DNA of 64,000 bases from an uncultured Bacteriovoracaceae bacterium (GTDB taxonomy: Bacteria; Bdellovibrionota; Bacteriovoracia; Bacteriovoracales; Bacteriovoracaceae): contig CALFYV010000090.1 in assembly GCA_937952395.1 (NCBI GenBank), positions 434,001 to 498,000 on the forward strand, written 5' to 3'. Shown in pieces: positions 40,391-49,127 of the stretch (positions are counted from its first letter, which is position 1; each line of letters opens with the position of its first letter). The position numbers were made by a program, and so were the translations under genes. Below the pieces are notes generated by a model. The model saw only the letters and a program-made list of their open reading frames with translations. It was not told the DNA's origin and searched no databases.

Positions 40391-41061
40391 TAAACCGCAC
40401 ACCCAATTTTTTTATAAAATTGTTCATTGGGAACAATTTCTTGTTTAATGGGACCAATCATTTCTCTTAAGACAGGAAACACATGATCCTTTAGGAATTT
40501 ACGCTTTGCTTCAAATTTACCAACGCCAACAGCAGCAGCGGCATAATCAGCAACACGAGCAACATAAGCATCGGCGGGGGCGGAAGCGGAAGCAGCAGCA
40601 GCATCAGCATAAGCAGCAGCAGCATAAGCAGCAGCAGCAGCATCAGCATAAGCATCAGCATAAGCAGCAGCAGAAGCATTAGCAACATTAGCAGAAGCAT
40701 AAGCAGCAGCATAAGCAGCAGCATAAGCAGCATAAGCAGCAGCAGAAGCATTAGCAGCAAAATCTTTAGCTAATTTAGCCCAAGTTTGTGATGCTTTAAT
40801 TAGTATTTCAAGAGATTCTTTTTCTCTATGTTTAGTTCCAATTGGGTCAAATAGGCCAAACTCAAGGATGTCTTCTGTGCGTTCTTTATCATGAGTTTCA
40901 CCATAAATATCATTAATAACGATGCAAAGTCTGTTGATTGGATATGCAACACAATCACATCTGTCAGTCCATTCACCATTTAAATGTGCTTGAAGTGCAG
41001 TCATCCAACAAGCTTGTTTGCCTTCTTCACCTTTACCATAACCCAATTTAATTGTTTTCAT
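40390..41061 (-). CDS. alanine-rich repeat protein
   Basis: A 223-residue protein. Residues 1-95 form a conserved domain (ACWMTALQAHLNGEWTDRCD, RLCIVINDI, ILEFGLFDPIGT) that I associate with bacterial proteins of unknown role. Residues ~100-180 are a low-complexity run of Ala, Tyr, Asp and Ser encoded by GCA/GCT repeats (AAAYAAYAAAYAAAY). A basic C-terminal helix follows. The repeat is likely to vary in length by slippage. Confidence 0.65.
   Translation of the reverse strand: MKTIKLGYGKGEEGKQACWMTALQAHLNGEWTDRCDCVAYPINRLCIVINDIYGETHDKERTEDILEFGLFDPIGTKHREKESLEILIKASQTWAKLAKDFAANASAAAYAAYAAAYAAAYASANVANASAAAYADAYADAAAAAYAAAAYADAAAASASAPADAYVARVADYAAAAVGVGKFEAKRKFLKDHVFPVLREMIGPIKQEIVPNEQFYKKIGCAV
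40550..40755 (-). repeat. GCA/GCT trinucleotide-rich tract in coding sequence
   Basis: The plus strand reads runs of GCA with interspersed TAA and TCA, so the coding strand is TGC- and GCT-rich. In frame it encodes the Ala-Tyr/Asp tract. The pattern is coding and not a CRISPR array, because units are irregular and unspaced. Confidence 0.75.
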
Positions 41062-41064
41062 TTT

Positions 41065-41871
41065 TTAACTTTCCTGAATAGGTGTGGGTTCCGACGTAGT
41101 AGTCGTGGTTTCCTTTTTCGCCAAACCCAACAAAGATTCAAACTCAGAATTTGCCTGATTCTTTGAAGCATAGTCCAAAAACTCCTGTTCGGACTTCTTG
41201 GAATCCAAGCCAGCTAGTTCACTACTAACCGCAGCATTTGCTTTGGCTTTTGCCCGGATATCACGCATGCGAGCCAATTCTTGATCGGTTCCATCATCCG
41301 AGATACCACTAAGCAAATCAGCAATTTTTCGCTCTTCTTGAGCGCTGACAATCTCGGCACGAGCATCATGTTTTTCTTGCTTCAGCTTATCATGTTCACG
41401 CATCAAACCTTCAAGGACTACCTTGTGCTGATTAATTTTATCGGAATATTGTTTCACATCCGATTCTAGTTCCTGCACAATGGCGTTCTTCTCATCCAGT
41501 GTGCTAGAGAAGTCACTAAAAGCAGCTTGACATTTAATGTAATCGGCATTTTGCTTCAAAGCTTCAGGGTCTTGGCCAACTTCCTGGATAACGTGCTGAG
41601 CCTTAGCCAGAGCACCGGCCTTATATTTCTCTAATTGTTCAATCTGCTTCGTTTCATCTTGGATGCGAATCTTCTTTTTTTCTCGTTCAGCCACCATACC
41701 CGCAATAGCATCTTTATAAGTCTGGATGCTATTGCGTTTTTCAGAAATAATTTGATCGTAAGTCGAACTTACGACTGCATCATTAAGTGCAATTTTATCA
41801 CTCGCCTTATCAAGGCGACCACTGAAAAAATAACCAATTGTACGAAGCAGGCGACCGATAGCTCTAAACAT
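41065..41871 (-). CDS. PspA/IM30-family-like protein
   Basis: A 268-residue, almost entirely helical coiled-coil protein beginning MFRAIGRLLRTIGYFFSG, an amphipathic N-terminal helix like the membrane-binding helix of PspA/Vipp1. Heptads run through ~residues 25-190 (VAEREKKKIRIQDETKQIEQ). PspA/IM30 proteins have the ESCRT-III fold and repair or sense membrane stress. The tail (LDSKKSEQEFLDYASKN) is longer than usual. The adjoining vWA, membrane and OmpA genes fit an envelope-stress role. Confidence 0.65.
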   Translation of the reverse strand: MFRAIGRLLRTIGYFFSGRLDKASDKIALNDAVVSSTYDQIISEKRNSIQTYKDAIAGMVAEREKKKIRIQDETKQIEQLEKYKAGALAKAQHVIQEVGQDPEALKQNADYIKCQAAFSDFSSTLDEKNAIVQELESDVKQYSDKINQHKVVLEGLMREHDKLKQEKHDARAEIVSAQEERKIADLLSGISDDGTDQELARMRDIRAKAKANAAVSSELAGLDSKKSEQEFLDYASKNQANSEFESLLGLAKKETTTTTSEPTPIQES

Positions 41872-42193
41872 TTTTACTCCTCAATTTTAATTCCCAAGGA
41901 TCGTAGCAAGCTACAGTTCCATCTGTGTGTTTGACTTCAAAACAAAGGCCGTGTGCGTCGTGAACATTTATCACTTCGCCTTCTACATTAAAACGACGGT
42001 ATGCTGCAAACTCGGGGTTCCAGTCGCTAGACATACGGGTTGTTTCAATTGTAACAACTTTAGCCCCAATTGTAAATTTCTTCTCATACAAAAGGTGTGC
42101 AGCAGTTTCACCAATAACCTTTGCAATTGAAGGATCATCTGTGAATTCCAATAGTTTCTCAGCGGCGGGCTTCACAACTGACCAATAGCTCAT
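41864..42193 (-). CDS. hypothetical protein
   Basis: A 109-residue protein with an N-terminal helix and a C-terminal small-barrel pattern (VINVHDAHGLCFEVKHTDGT). Overlaps both neighbours by four to eight bases. Likely part of the PspA operon. Unknown. Confidence 0.6.
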   Translation of the reverse strand: MSYWSVVKPAAEKLLEFTDDPSIAKVIGETAAHLLYEKKFTIGAKVVTIETTRMSSDWNPEFAAYRRFNVEGEVINVHDAHGLCFEVKHTDGTVACYDPWELKLRSKNV

Positions 42194-43185
42194 AGTTCGA
42201 ATTCCTTTGGATCATAACCTTTATTTTGAATTCCTGAAAGCTCTTGATCTACTCGTTTGGCCACTTCAATAGTGCGTTCTAATTCTTGTTTTGCTTCACT
42301 TAATTCTGAAGTGGTCATTTGATGGTCTGATTGTTGTTTAAATTGTTGAATATTCTTGGTTAAATGAAGTGTTGTCTCTTCAATTTCTTTAACAAGTCGC
42401 TCTCTGTTTTTCTTATAAGTTTTCTTGGCGGCTCCAGTGGATTTTCGACTCTTACGCCAAAGATCATCTGTTTTCTTAATTTGTTCAACACAGACGTTAA
42501 AAAGACGTTCAAAGTCCTCTAAGATAGTTTCGGCCCAAATGCCTTCTTCTTGGCTTAAAAGCAAATGAAGTTCTCGAAGCTCTCGTAGACATTTTTCTGG
42601 CCGGGGGTCTCGGTCGGCCTTTAATCGCTTTTCTAGATCATCGAGAATTTTATTTTTCTGTTCTTTGGTTTTGCGAATAACTTCTTCATAAGCTTGCTGG
42701 GTTATTTTCTCAAGTCCCAATACCCATTTTGAAGCAAAAACTCCCAAGCCTCCCAGTGTAGCACCAAGACCTGTAAATGCTATATAGGGGTTTTCTGTAA
42801 CCCAAGAAACAATAAGAGTGGTCAAACCTCCAACCACCGGCAAAATAACTGACTTGCTAGCAAACAAGTCAATTAGAACTCGCTTTCTTACTTGGCTTTT
42901 CACGGGCGGTTTATCCTTTTGGGATATTTTACGGTAGAAGTTGTCCCATGTAAACCAGCGTTTAAACGTAAATTGCGCAAAATAAGCGACGAGTATCGAC
43001 CAAGGAACTATTGAATAAATTCCTATTATTGGCGCTGATAAAAGTAAAATAATCCCCAAAAATGTAAAATTAATACAATGAAAAACAAAACCGGCTTCAA
43101 GTGCCTGATCAGAATCATCGGGATTTTTTGTGATGGGGCGATGTTCATCGTCGAGTGGGACAGGAAGAAAATACATCAACGACAC
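42190..43185 (-). CDS. membrane protein with coiled-coil C-terminus
   Basis: A 331-residue protein. Two pairs of hydrophobic segments occupy residues ~30-75 and 105-150 (FLGIILLLSAPIIGIYSIVP; VILPVVGGLTTLIVSW). Residues ~165-330 form charged helices and coiled coil (EEVIRKTKEQKNKILDDLEK). It may anchor or partner the PspA-like protein. Conserved 5' and 3' overlaps support the operon. Confidence 0.65.
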   Translation of the reverse strand: MSLMYFLPVPLDDEHRPITKNPDDSDQALEAGFVFHCINFTFLGIILLLSAPIIGIYSIVPWSILVAYFAQFTFKRWFTWDNFYRKISQKDKPPVKSQVRKRVLIDLFASKSVILPVVGGLTTLIVSWVTENPYIAFTGLGATLGGLGVFASKWVLGLEKITQQAYEEVIRKTKEQKNKILDDLEKRLKADRDPRPEKCLRELRELHLLLSQEEGIWAETILEDFERLFNVCVEQIKKTDDLWRKSRKSTGAAKKTYKKNRERLVKEIEETTLHLTKNIQQFKQQSDHQMTTSELSEAKQELERTIEVAKRVDQELSGIQNKGYDPKEFEL

Positions 43186-43321
43186 CTAAAATTGTAAAAA
43201 TTGATGATAAGGCAATTGGGGTCCAAAAATATTGATTTCTATAGACCATTACACCTGTAATGGTCCACATCACAAGTCCTAAAAATACGTTTCCAAATAT
43301 TTTATCCGACAGTTTGTGCAT
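43145..43321 (-). CDS. 58-residue two-helix membrane protein
   Basis: ATG 43321, TGA 43145, read directly from the sequence. Product: MHKLSDKIFGNVFLGLVMW, then VYRNQYFW and PIALSSIFTILGVVDVF. Two membrane helices separated by a short polar loop. It overlaps the 3' end of the gene at 43302 and the 5' end of the coiled-coil gene in another frame. Function unknown. Confidence 0.7.
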   Translation of the reverse strand: MHKLSDKIFGNVFLGLVMWTITGVMVYRNQYFWTPIALSSIFTILGVVDVFSSCPTRR

Positions 43322-43688
43322 TTTGCATTTCTTTCACATGTTGAACCAATATCCGTTGTTCAACCGTGCCTAACTCTTCACCATTATCTGATATTTTCAA
43401 TATTTCTTTGATTGTAGGAAGTTCAGATTTAGTAATATAATTCACCTTTTCTGCAAGGAATAAACTGCACCAACCACATACTCCTGACACCTTTATACAA
43501 CTTACATCTGAGGCAACAGCCGTGGTTTTTTCACACAAAGCACAAACACCTTCAACACAACCTTTTTTAGCATATTTGGCCACACTAGATTTGGCTTTTT
43601 TAATTGCCAACTTTGTTGGAGGTTTATCAGGTTTGCAATAAACTATAATAACTCCTGAATCTGATCGTAATTTCTTGAAAATTTCCAT
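43302..43688 (-). CDS. zinc-ribbon-like hypothetical protein
   Basis: A 128-residue protein with cysteine pairs CVEGVCALC and VCGWC in the middle, suggesting one zinc site. Basic N-terminal half (KKAKSSVAKYAKKG). Ends within the start of the 58-residue membrane gene. Unknown. Confidence 0.6.
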   Translation of the reverse strand: MEIFKKLRSDSGVIIVYCKPDKPPTKLAIKKAKSSVAKYAKKGCVEGVCALCEKTTAVASDVSCIKVSGVCGWCSLFLAEKVNYITKSELPTIKEILKISDNGEELGTVEQRILVQHVKEMQNAQTVG

Positions 43689-43700
43689 TAGAACCTCTGT

Positions 43701-45224
43701 TTAATACGGCAGATAGCCTAATTGAAACATCACATCCGTCGAGCCAGTAGGCTCTACCGCCACTGCTTTGACTCTGGTTGAACTAATACCGTGGTTTAAC
43801 AAATATCTTTCTACCGACTTGGCACGTTCTAATGCCAAAGCTTTATTTGCTTCAATATCGCCTCTCAAGCTGGCATCGCCCTTAATGACAAGGTAATACT
43901 GAGGCCATGTCTTTAGTTTTTCAACCAATTCATTCAGAGTAATTTCACTTTGGCTTGTAACTTTTGATGTGCCACGAGCAAACACAATTTTTGGCACTTT
44001 TAACGTGCCAACAGGAGTCAGTTTTGACCACTCTTCATCGTTTAAACTAGGCAGCACATCCGATTCTGTTCGCAGGTTTTCTTTACCAGGGAAAAAGTTG
44101 TTATTTTTAATGTCAGAAAGAATTTTATTGTAATAAAGGATGTTTGGTTGACCATTAGCAGGATCACTAGAAATGCTGCCTGTGGAAATAAGAACTTTTG
44201 TAATATTGGCAATCATATCTTCAATATGTTGTAAAGAATGGCTCTCTACACCCATGTGGGCATAATTTTCAACAGTATTCTTCCACCAAATGCCTTTAAC
44301 CAGCCGTTTAATTTGTTCATCGTTTAATGGTGTTCCTGCCTCCTTGGCATCAGAGGCAACCAATGATTCCATTGTATTTCTATAGTGATATACTGAGCTT
44401 AAATAAGCTTCAATAAAATCTCGAACTGCCTGTTCGTCTTTTACAAGAAAATCTCGGCTGGCTACGATTACATCTACAATATAACCTCTAAATCGAGAAC
44501 TATTGACCAAATCGTGAACATTTGGATTTTCCAACATTTTTGTTACATAAGGCTCCCATAAGACAAAAACAAATTTGTCTGAAGGTTTGGATTCTCTATA
44601 ACGACGATAAACTTCTTCTGCGTTGGCTACCGGGATAAAAGATTTCTCTGAAACGTTGTTCAACCCAAAATGTGACATAACTACACGAGAAAGTGTCTCG
44701 GCAGGGGAATTCTCAATAAGAATGAATTTCACTTCTGGATCGTTTAGTGCATCGAGATCAGGTATGGCCAGCTTATAACCAGTCATGGCATCACATCCAC
44801 GACTCTCATCAATAATTTCTACAATTGTAGCAGGGAGATCACCAATCTCATCAGAAGCTTTAATCAAAGCATCAATAGTAAAAGCGGCCATTTGGTATTT
44901 ACCACTTTGCAAGCCTTTGAGACGTTCAATGTAATTGGCTCCATCATCAACTAAATTGACTTTAAGACTTTTCTGAGACAAATTATTTTTGAAATTTTCA
45001 CTTCGGAAAATACTATAACCTGAAAAAGAGTCGTAAGCAAAATTAATTTGAGTTCTATATTTAGAAGCAGAACCAGTTTGACGAATAGCTTCTTCGTGTG
45101 CTTCCTGTGCGGCTTGTTCTACGGCTTCTTCTTGACTTGGAACCCACCATAATTTCCAAGCAGCAGCAAAGACGAAAAGGATAACAAGCCAAATAAAGCT
45201 TACTACAATTAATTTACTTTTCAT
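43701..45224 (-). CDS. membrane-anchored solute-binding-OmpA fusion
   Basis: A 507-residue protein. Residues ~5-25 form a membrane anchor (LIVVSFIWLVILFVFAAAW). Residues ~55-350 resemble a type II periplasmic binding protein (MAAFTIDALIKAS, YKLAIPDLDAL, LWEPYVTKML). The C-terminal ~110 residues form an OmpA-like peptidoglycan-binding domain (KIVFARGTSKVT, YYLVIKGDASLRGD, ANKALALERAKSVERYL). It would sit in the inner membrane and grip peptidoglycan. A second such fusion is at 46365. Confidence 0.75.
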   Translation of the reverse strand: MKSKLIVVSFIWLVILFVFAAAWKLWWVPSQEEAVEQAAQEAHEEAIRQTGSASKYRTQINFAYDSFSGYSIFRSENFKNNLSQKSLKVNLVDDGANYIERLKGLQSGKYQMAAFTIDALIKASDEIGDLPATIVEIIDESRGCDAMTGYKLAIPDLDALNDPEVKFILIENSPAETLSRVVMSHFGLNNVSEKSFIPVANAEEVYRRYRESKPSDKFVFVLWEPYVTKMLENPNVHDLVNSSRFRGYIVDVIVASRDFLVKDEQAVRDFIEAYLSSVYHYRNTMESLVASDAKEAGTPLNDEQIKRLVKGIWWKNTVENYAHMGVESHSLQHIEDMIANITKVLISTGSISSDPANGQPNILYYNKILSDIKNNNFFPGKENLRTESDVLPSLNDEEWSKLTPVGTLKVPKIVFARGTSKVTSQSEITLNELVEKLKTWPQYYLVIKGDASLRGDIEANKALALERAKSVERYLLNHGISSTRVKAVAVEPTGSTDVMFQLGYLPY

Positions 45225-45235
45225 TGTTTATCCGT

Positions 45236-46117
45236 TTATCCTGTGACTAAAGCGGCTCCTAAAATAACAATAACCACAATAATAAAAACGACAGCGGCTA
45301 GATACACAGGCCACCAGTTTGTTGAATACTCAACAGTTGCAGTAACAGGATTTCCTTGTTCATCAAATTGAACTTTGCCGTTTTCATCAAACACTACCTC
45401 TTGGCTCTCTCCAATAGGTGTGTTATTACCAGTTACCAACGCATCAATAAGCTTGGGTGCAGCACCATCAGGCAATCCTTCTAGCAAGGCAAAATCTTCT
45501 TCCGCAGCGGCCTTATCGGCCACTGGGGGCTCCGCAAATGTAGCTGAAATAGCTTTCATTAATGATTCAGGATCATTTGCACGACGATAAGCATGCACTT
45601 TTGTAGCCAAACTATGATCTTGGTCCATATCTACACCAATTGCATCAATGGTAACACCACGGTTCTTAATATCTTTTACATAGTCATCTACACGCCTATT
45701 GTTGTTCGCCTCGCCATCCGTGACAACCAGCAAGGTATAAATTCCATAACCATTTTTGGCACGGTCGGCCAAAAGAACATCACACCCAGCTTTCATGGTT
45801 TCAGACAAAGGCGTTCCGCCCGATTCAACGAGAGTGTCTATTTTTTGCAGGGCATCTGTTTTATTTAAATGGCCAAATGGAAGCAACCATTTATCAGGCT
45901 CCCAATAACCATTTAAAGTAATAATCCCCAATCGTGTGTCATCAGGAAGGTTTCTAACAGTCTCTTTCAACGCCGTTCGTGCGGCCTCAATTCGTGTGAC
46001 ATTGGCGTCCATGTAAGAGCCCATAGAGCCTGAGTCGTCCACAACTATCACGACGTTCTGGCCTGCGATTACAGGGCTAGCCAGCATTAACAGCAAAATT
46101 AAAAAGTAATTTTTCAC
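45236..46117 (-). CDS. von Willebrand factor A domain protein, exported and membrane-anchored
   Basis: A 293-residue protein. Signal peptide FLILLLMLASPVIAG; vWA domain with MIDAS motif VVDDSGSMGS, VESGGTPLS (second ligand) and VVTDGE (third); hydrophobic C-terminus (VYLAAVVFIIVVIVILGAAL) anchoring it. vWA domains bind metal-dependent ligands and act as protein-interaction adaptors. It lies between the two binding-protein-OmpA fusions and probably works with them. Confidence 0.85.
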   Translation of the reverse strand: MKNYFLILLLMLASPVIAGQNVVIVVDDSGSMGSYMDANVTRIEAARTALKETVRNLPDDTRLGIITLNGYWEPDKWLLPFGHLNKTDALQKIDTLVESGGTPLSETMKAGCDVLLADRAKNGYGIYTLLVVTDGEANNNRRVDDYVKDIKNRGVTIDAIGVDMDQDHSLATKVHAYRRANDPESLMKAISATFAEPPVADKAAAEEDFALLEGLPDGAAPKLIDALVTGNNTPIGESQEVVFDENGKVQFDEQGNPVTATVEYSTNWWPVYLAAVVFIIVVIVILGAALVTG

Positions 46118-46365
46118 GATTGATTATCCTTTTGGTTTTGGGTCGATGAACGCAAGTCTCTTCCCCAATAATAGGAATTGCCAAGCAAATCTAATTCTTT
46201 TTTACGATCAACCGCATGTTTAGTTAAATTAACATTGCAAATTAATCGTTTAATGATTTCGGGATAATCTTCATCGACGGGCAAATCCGACCAATCGCCA
46301 GTCTTAGCACGCCCATGAAGCTGTCCGCAGATTTCTTCTAGACATTTTTCTATAGATTTAGACAT
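46114..46365 (-). CDS. hypothetical protein
   Basis: An 83-residue soluble, charged protein with two cysteines near the N-terminus. It overlaps the vWA gene by four bases and shares one base with the OmpA-fusion gene. Unknown. Confidence 0.55.
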   Translation of the reverse strand: MSKSIEKCLEEICGQLHGRAKTGDWSDLPVDEDYPEIIKRLICNVNLTKHAVDRKKELDLLGNSYYWGRDLRSSTQNQKDNQS

Positions 46366-48218
46366 TAGTAATCAAAATCAGAAGGCTTGATAGCTTCGGG
46401 AGAAATGCGAATGATACGAAATTCAACACGCATATTCTTTTCGGCTTCGTCCATGTTGCTCGGTTTGGCAACAACGGGCTCGGCAATACCAGCACCAACT
46501 GGCTTAACCTGAGAAGCATCAAAGTTTTTACCCTGATCGTGAGCAAACTTTGAAATTTGTTCAACTACTTCTTCGGCACGATCAGTTGACAGCTTCAGCG
46601 CAGCCATCATCGTCTCTTGAGGAGGATCAAACCTCAAAGTAGCTGTAGGCTGTGCGCCGTCAAACGCACCAGCCTTGATGAGAGAAACAATTTTATCCGT
46701 ATTTTCCAGATCAAGCTCTTGACCATTCAAATAATAATGATAAGAACCCGAAGCACCACGACGCTGGATCACGCCCTTAGCAATTCCTGCCTTAATCAAA
46801 TCGGTAAGGGTTTTGGTTGGATCGGCATGACCACGAACCACCAACAATGAATTGCCAAAAGTGCTTACAATTTCAAGAGCACGATTAAATTCAGAACCAT
46901 ATTGATCAACACTAAATTCATCTTGATTAGGCTTGAAATTAATACTGAATGAAAGAATGGTGCGGTCATCCAAATCAGAATCTGGAAACACGTTAATCTG
47001 TTCAGCCGCAATACGATTGGTATTTTTAGGAGCCTTATATTCAACCCCTGCAATCGTAGCAACATTTTGATAATTTAATTCAGCAGGGACAAATCCATTA
47101 CGAGACTTGGCATAACCCCAATCGACCGCCAAATCTACCGCTGATTTAGCAGAAGGCTCATATCCATTCAAATTACCTTTATCCTCAAACCAAGACACCT
47201 GCCCTGGAAGGCCGACAAAAGTAGCATCCAAAAGCAATCCGTGACCATCGATTTCCAAACTAGGAATTACTTCCTTGCCAAAGGCATTTTGGGCAACGGT
47301 CAAAATATTACGATATTCCGGGGTTAATTTATTGGTTTCATCAAATTGCTTTCGCATGGCAACCAAATCTTCGCTGCCCTTGAGAAAACCAGCAACAAAC
47401 TTCTCGCAAAAAGATTTATTTGCATTATACCAATCAGAGCGAACTGCCCATACGTCGGCAATTGCACGAGTCATAGTTTGTGTGCTAACAACAACATGGG
47501 CACCCTTTACAGTCCCTTCGGCACCAGAGCCAATACCTTCAACACCGCCAGTCAGGCCAATCATATCGGGGGTAATTACACAGGCAGCATCAGCCTCGCC
47601 TTTACGGAAAACTTCTGCGGGGCCTTTTGGACCTGACAAATCTTGGGTCCAAACGATTTCAATATCATCCTTAGTGGCTTGGGCAGCTTTAAGCATTTTA
47701 TAAAGCAAACCAACGTGTGGGCCGCCTTGCTGCACAGCGACACGGACTTTTTTGCCACCTGGCTTAGATACCAAATCATTTAACGTCTTGACCCCTTCGG
47801 TGGCGACAACGTGATCCCCGGCACTCCAGGTTAATTGCACCAAAATATGAGGCTTAGTTCGAGGATCAGAGTTCAAAACTTCGCTTGCTTGACCAGCCAT
47901 GTCCAGCGTCATACGTAAAAACGGACTTTTACCTGTCATGTAATCACGTACCTGTTGAACGAAATCGTCACCTTTGGTCAAAGCGATGTTCAGGCCCAAT
48001 TTATTGTTAATTGAACCATTGGTGGTTTTCAAGCCACCATTTGCATAAAATTCGGCAACGTCGCCACCCCAGGTAATATAAGGAACTGGCACAAGGCCAT
48101 CGGCTTTGACAGTTGAATTAGTAACATTTACAGGACCAACCAATTCAGAGAATCGTTGTTGTGCGACAACAGGGGTTGCCAAAACCAACATAAAAATTGC
48201 AGCAAACAATTGTTTCAT
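46365..48218 (-). CDS. secreted solute-binding-OmpA fusion
   Basis: A 617-residue protein. Signal peptide LFAAIFMLVLATPVVAQQ; a binding-protein-like body (PVPYITWGGDVAEFYANGG, KKVRVAVQQGGPHVGLLYKM, DAACVITPDMIGL) and a C-terminal OmpA-like part (LSFSINFKPNQDEFSVDQYG, LLVVRGHADPTKTL, MRVEFRIIRIS). An insert of ~70 residues splits the OmpA domain. No membrane anchor, so it is periplasmic or peptidoglycan-bound. Strong similarity in layout to the gene at 43701. Confidence 0.75.
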   Translation of the reverse strand: MKQLFAAIFMLVLATPVVAQQRFSELVGPVNVTNSTVKADGLVPVPYITWGGDVAEFYANGGLKTTNGSINNKLGLNIALTKGDDFVQQVRDYMTGKSPFLRMTLDMAGQASEVLNSDPRTKPHILVQLTWSAGDHVVATEGVKTLNDLVSKPGGKKVRVAVQQGGPHVGLLYKMLKAAQATKDDIEIVWTQDLSGPKGPAEVFRKGEADAACVITPDMIGLTGGVEGIGSGAEGTVKGAHVVVSTQTMTRAIADVWAVRSDWYNANKSFCEKFVAGFLKGSEDLVAMRKQFDETNKLTPEYRNILTVAQNAFGKEVIPSLEIDGHGLLLDATFVGLPGQVSWFEDKGNLNGYEPSAKSAVDLAVDWGYAKSRNGFVPAELNYQNVATIAGVEYKAPKNTNRIAAEQINVFPDSDLDDRTILSFSINFKPNQDEFSVDQYGSEFNRALEIVSTFGNSLLVVRGHADPTKTLTDLIKAGIAKGVIQRRGASGSYHYYLNGQELDLENTDKIVSLIKAGAFDGAQPTATLRFDPPQETMMAALKLSTDRAEEVVEQISKFAHDQGKNFDASQVKPVGAGIAEPVVAKPSNMDEAEKNMRVEFRIIRISPEAIKPSDFDY

Positions 48219-48227
48219 TTTTAACTC

Positions 48228-48611
48228 CTATTGAAAGAATTTATCAATTTCTTCTTGGGTGCAAGGACGGTCAATACTGGCGCCGGGTTCTGGCGACTTT
48301 CCAGCCTCTAATTTCTCAAGAACTTCAGGATTAACAATAATACTATCGTTGTAATACGAGAGGTGTAAATATTTTTGCATCAATTTTGGATGAACATATT
48401 TTTTATGACCAGGAGGGATTTCGCAATAAGCACCATTTTCTTCTGTATGACAAAAATCGCCTTTAGGCGAATACATCCAATGATTTCCGGCATGGCCGAC
48501 AGTTCCTTGGCATCTGCCGTGGATTAACATTTCATGGGGACATTGATGCTTATATTCTCTACGAAGCCACCTGCCTTTTCTAATCTTCTTATATAAGATT
48601 AAACCGACCAT
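48228..48611 (-). CDS. cysteine/histidine-rich hypothetical protein
   Basis: A 127-residue protein starting MVGLILYKKIRKG. QCPHEMLIHGRCQGTVGHAG and NHWMYSPKGDFCHTE contain a C-x-H ... C ... H ... H pattern that likely binds zinc. The ATG at 48611 follows GGAG and the upstream stop by one base. Unknown function. Confidence 0.65.
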   Translation of the reverse strand: MVGLILYKKIRKGRWLRREYKHQCPHEMLIHGRCQGTVGHAGNHWMYSPKGDFCHTEENGAYCEIPPGHKKYVHPKLMQKYLHLSYYNDSIIVNPEVLEKLEAGKSPEPGASIDRPCTQEEIDKFFQ

Positions 48612-48612
48612 A

Positions 48613-48885
48613 TTAATCTCCATTTTTAGCTTGTTCCAAAGCTGCTTCGGCAATTTCTTCCATTAAAGAATCGCCAAACTCAGGATCGTCGATAAATGGA
48701 TTATCCGGGTCTTCGATATCGACACCAACTTCGCTTGCCAAACACTCGATTGCCCTATCTCGTTCGTTATAATCAACAACAAGCAAAGAAGAATCCTCTG
48801 CTGCCTGTTTGTCTTTTAGCCAGTCGATTAACTCAGCAGCAAGCTTGGAATCATTAGTAAAAAATGCTAATTTGTATTCGCACAT
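48613..48885 (-). CDS. hypothetical acidic protein
   Basis: A ~90-residue protein; a first methionine three codons upstream (48894) is also possible. Very acidic second half (EDPDNPFIDDPEFGDSLMEE). Overlaps the gene upstream. Unknown. Confidence 0.6.
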   Translation of the reverse strand: MCEYKLAFFTNDSKLAAELIDWLKDKQAAEDSSLLVVDYNERDRAIECLASEVGVDIEDPDNPFIDDPEFGDSLMEEIAEAALEQAKNGD

Positions 48886-49127
48886 AACATACAAAGCAGA
48901 TTCACATTTACAATGCGATCTTGCTCATCCTTAACTAAATGTAATTTGTTATCATCGTTAAACACAGTAAGAACAATGCGGCCCAACTCAGGAGTGACAT
49001 ATGGACCAACGAATTTAGAAAGATATTCACGACCTTCTTGTTCGCTGTCAAATGGGCCTTCAAAATCAGACCAATTTTCTCCGGGTGGCGTGCAAACGTA
49101 ATATTTTCCTTTTTCAAACTTGTTCAT
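48867..49127 (-). CDS. hypothetical protein
   Basis: An 86-residue protein with VCTPPGENWSDFEGPFDSEQ and REYLSKFVGPYV. The ATG overlaps the stop of the 2H phosphoesterase gene. Not recognised. Confidence 0.6.
   Translation of the reverse strand: MNKFEKGKYYVCTPPGENWSDFEGPFDSEQEGREYLSKFVGPYVTPELGRIVLTVFNDDNKLHLVKDEQDRIVNVNLLCMLCANTN

Noticed and set aside
40550..40755. Possible CRISPR array
   Set aside because: Units are irregular, three-base based and have no spacers; the tract is in frame within a gene.
40491..40760. Leucine-rich frame in the repeat tract
   Set aside because: It is the alternate frame of the Ala/Tyr repeat and consists almost only of Leu and Met.
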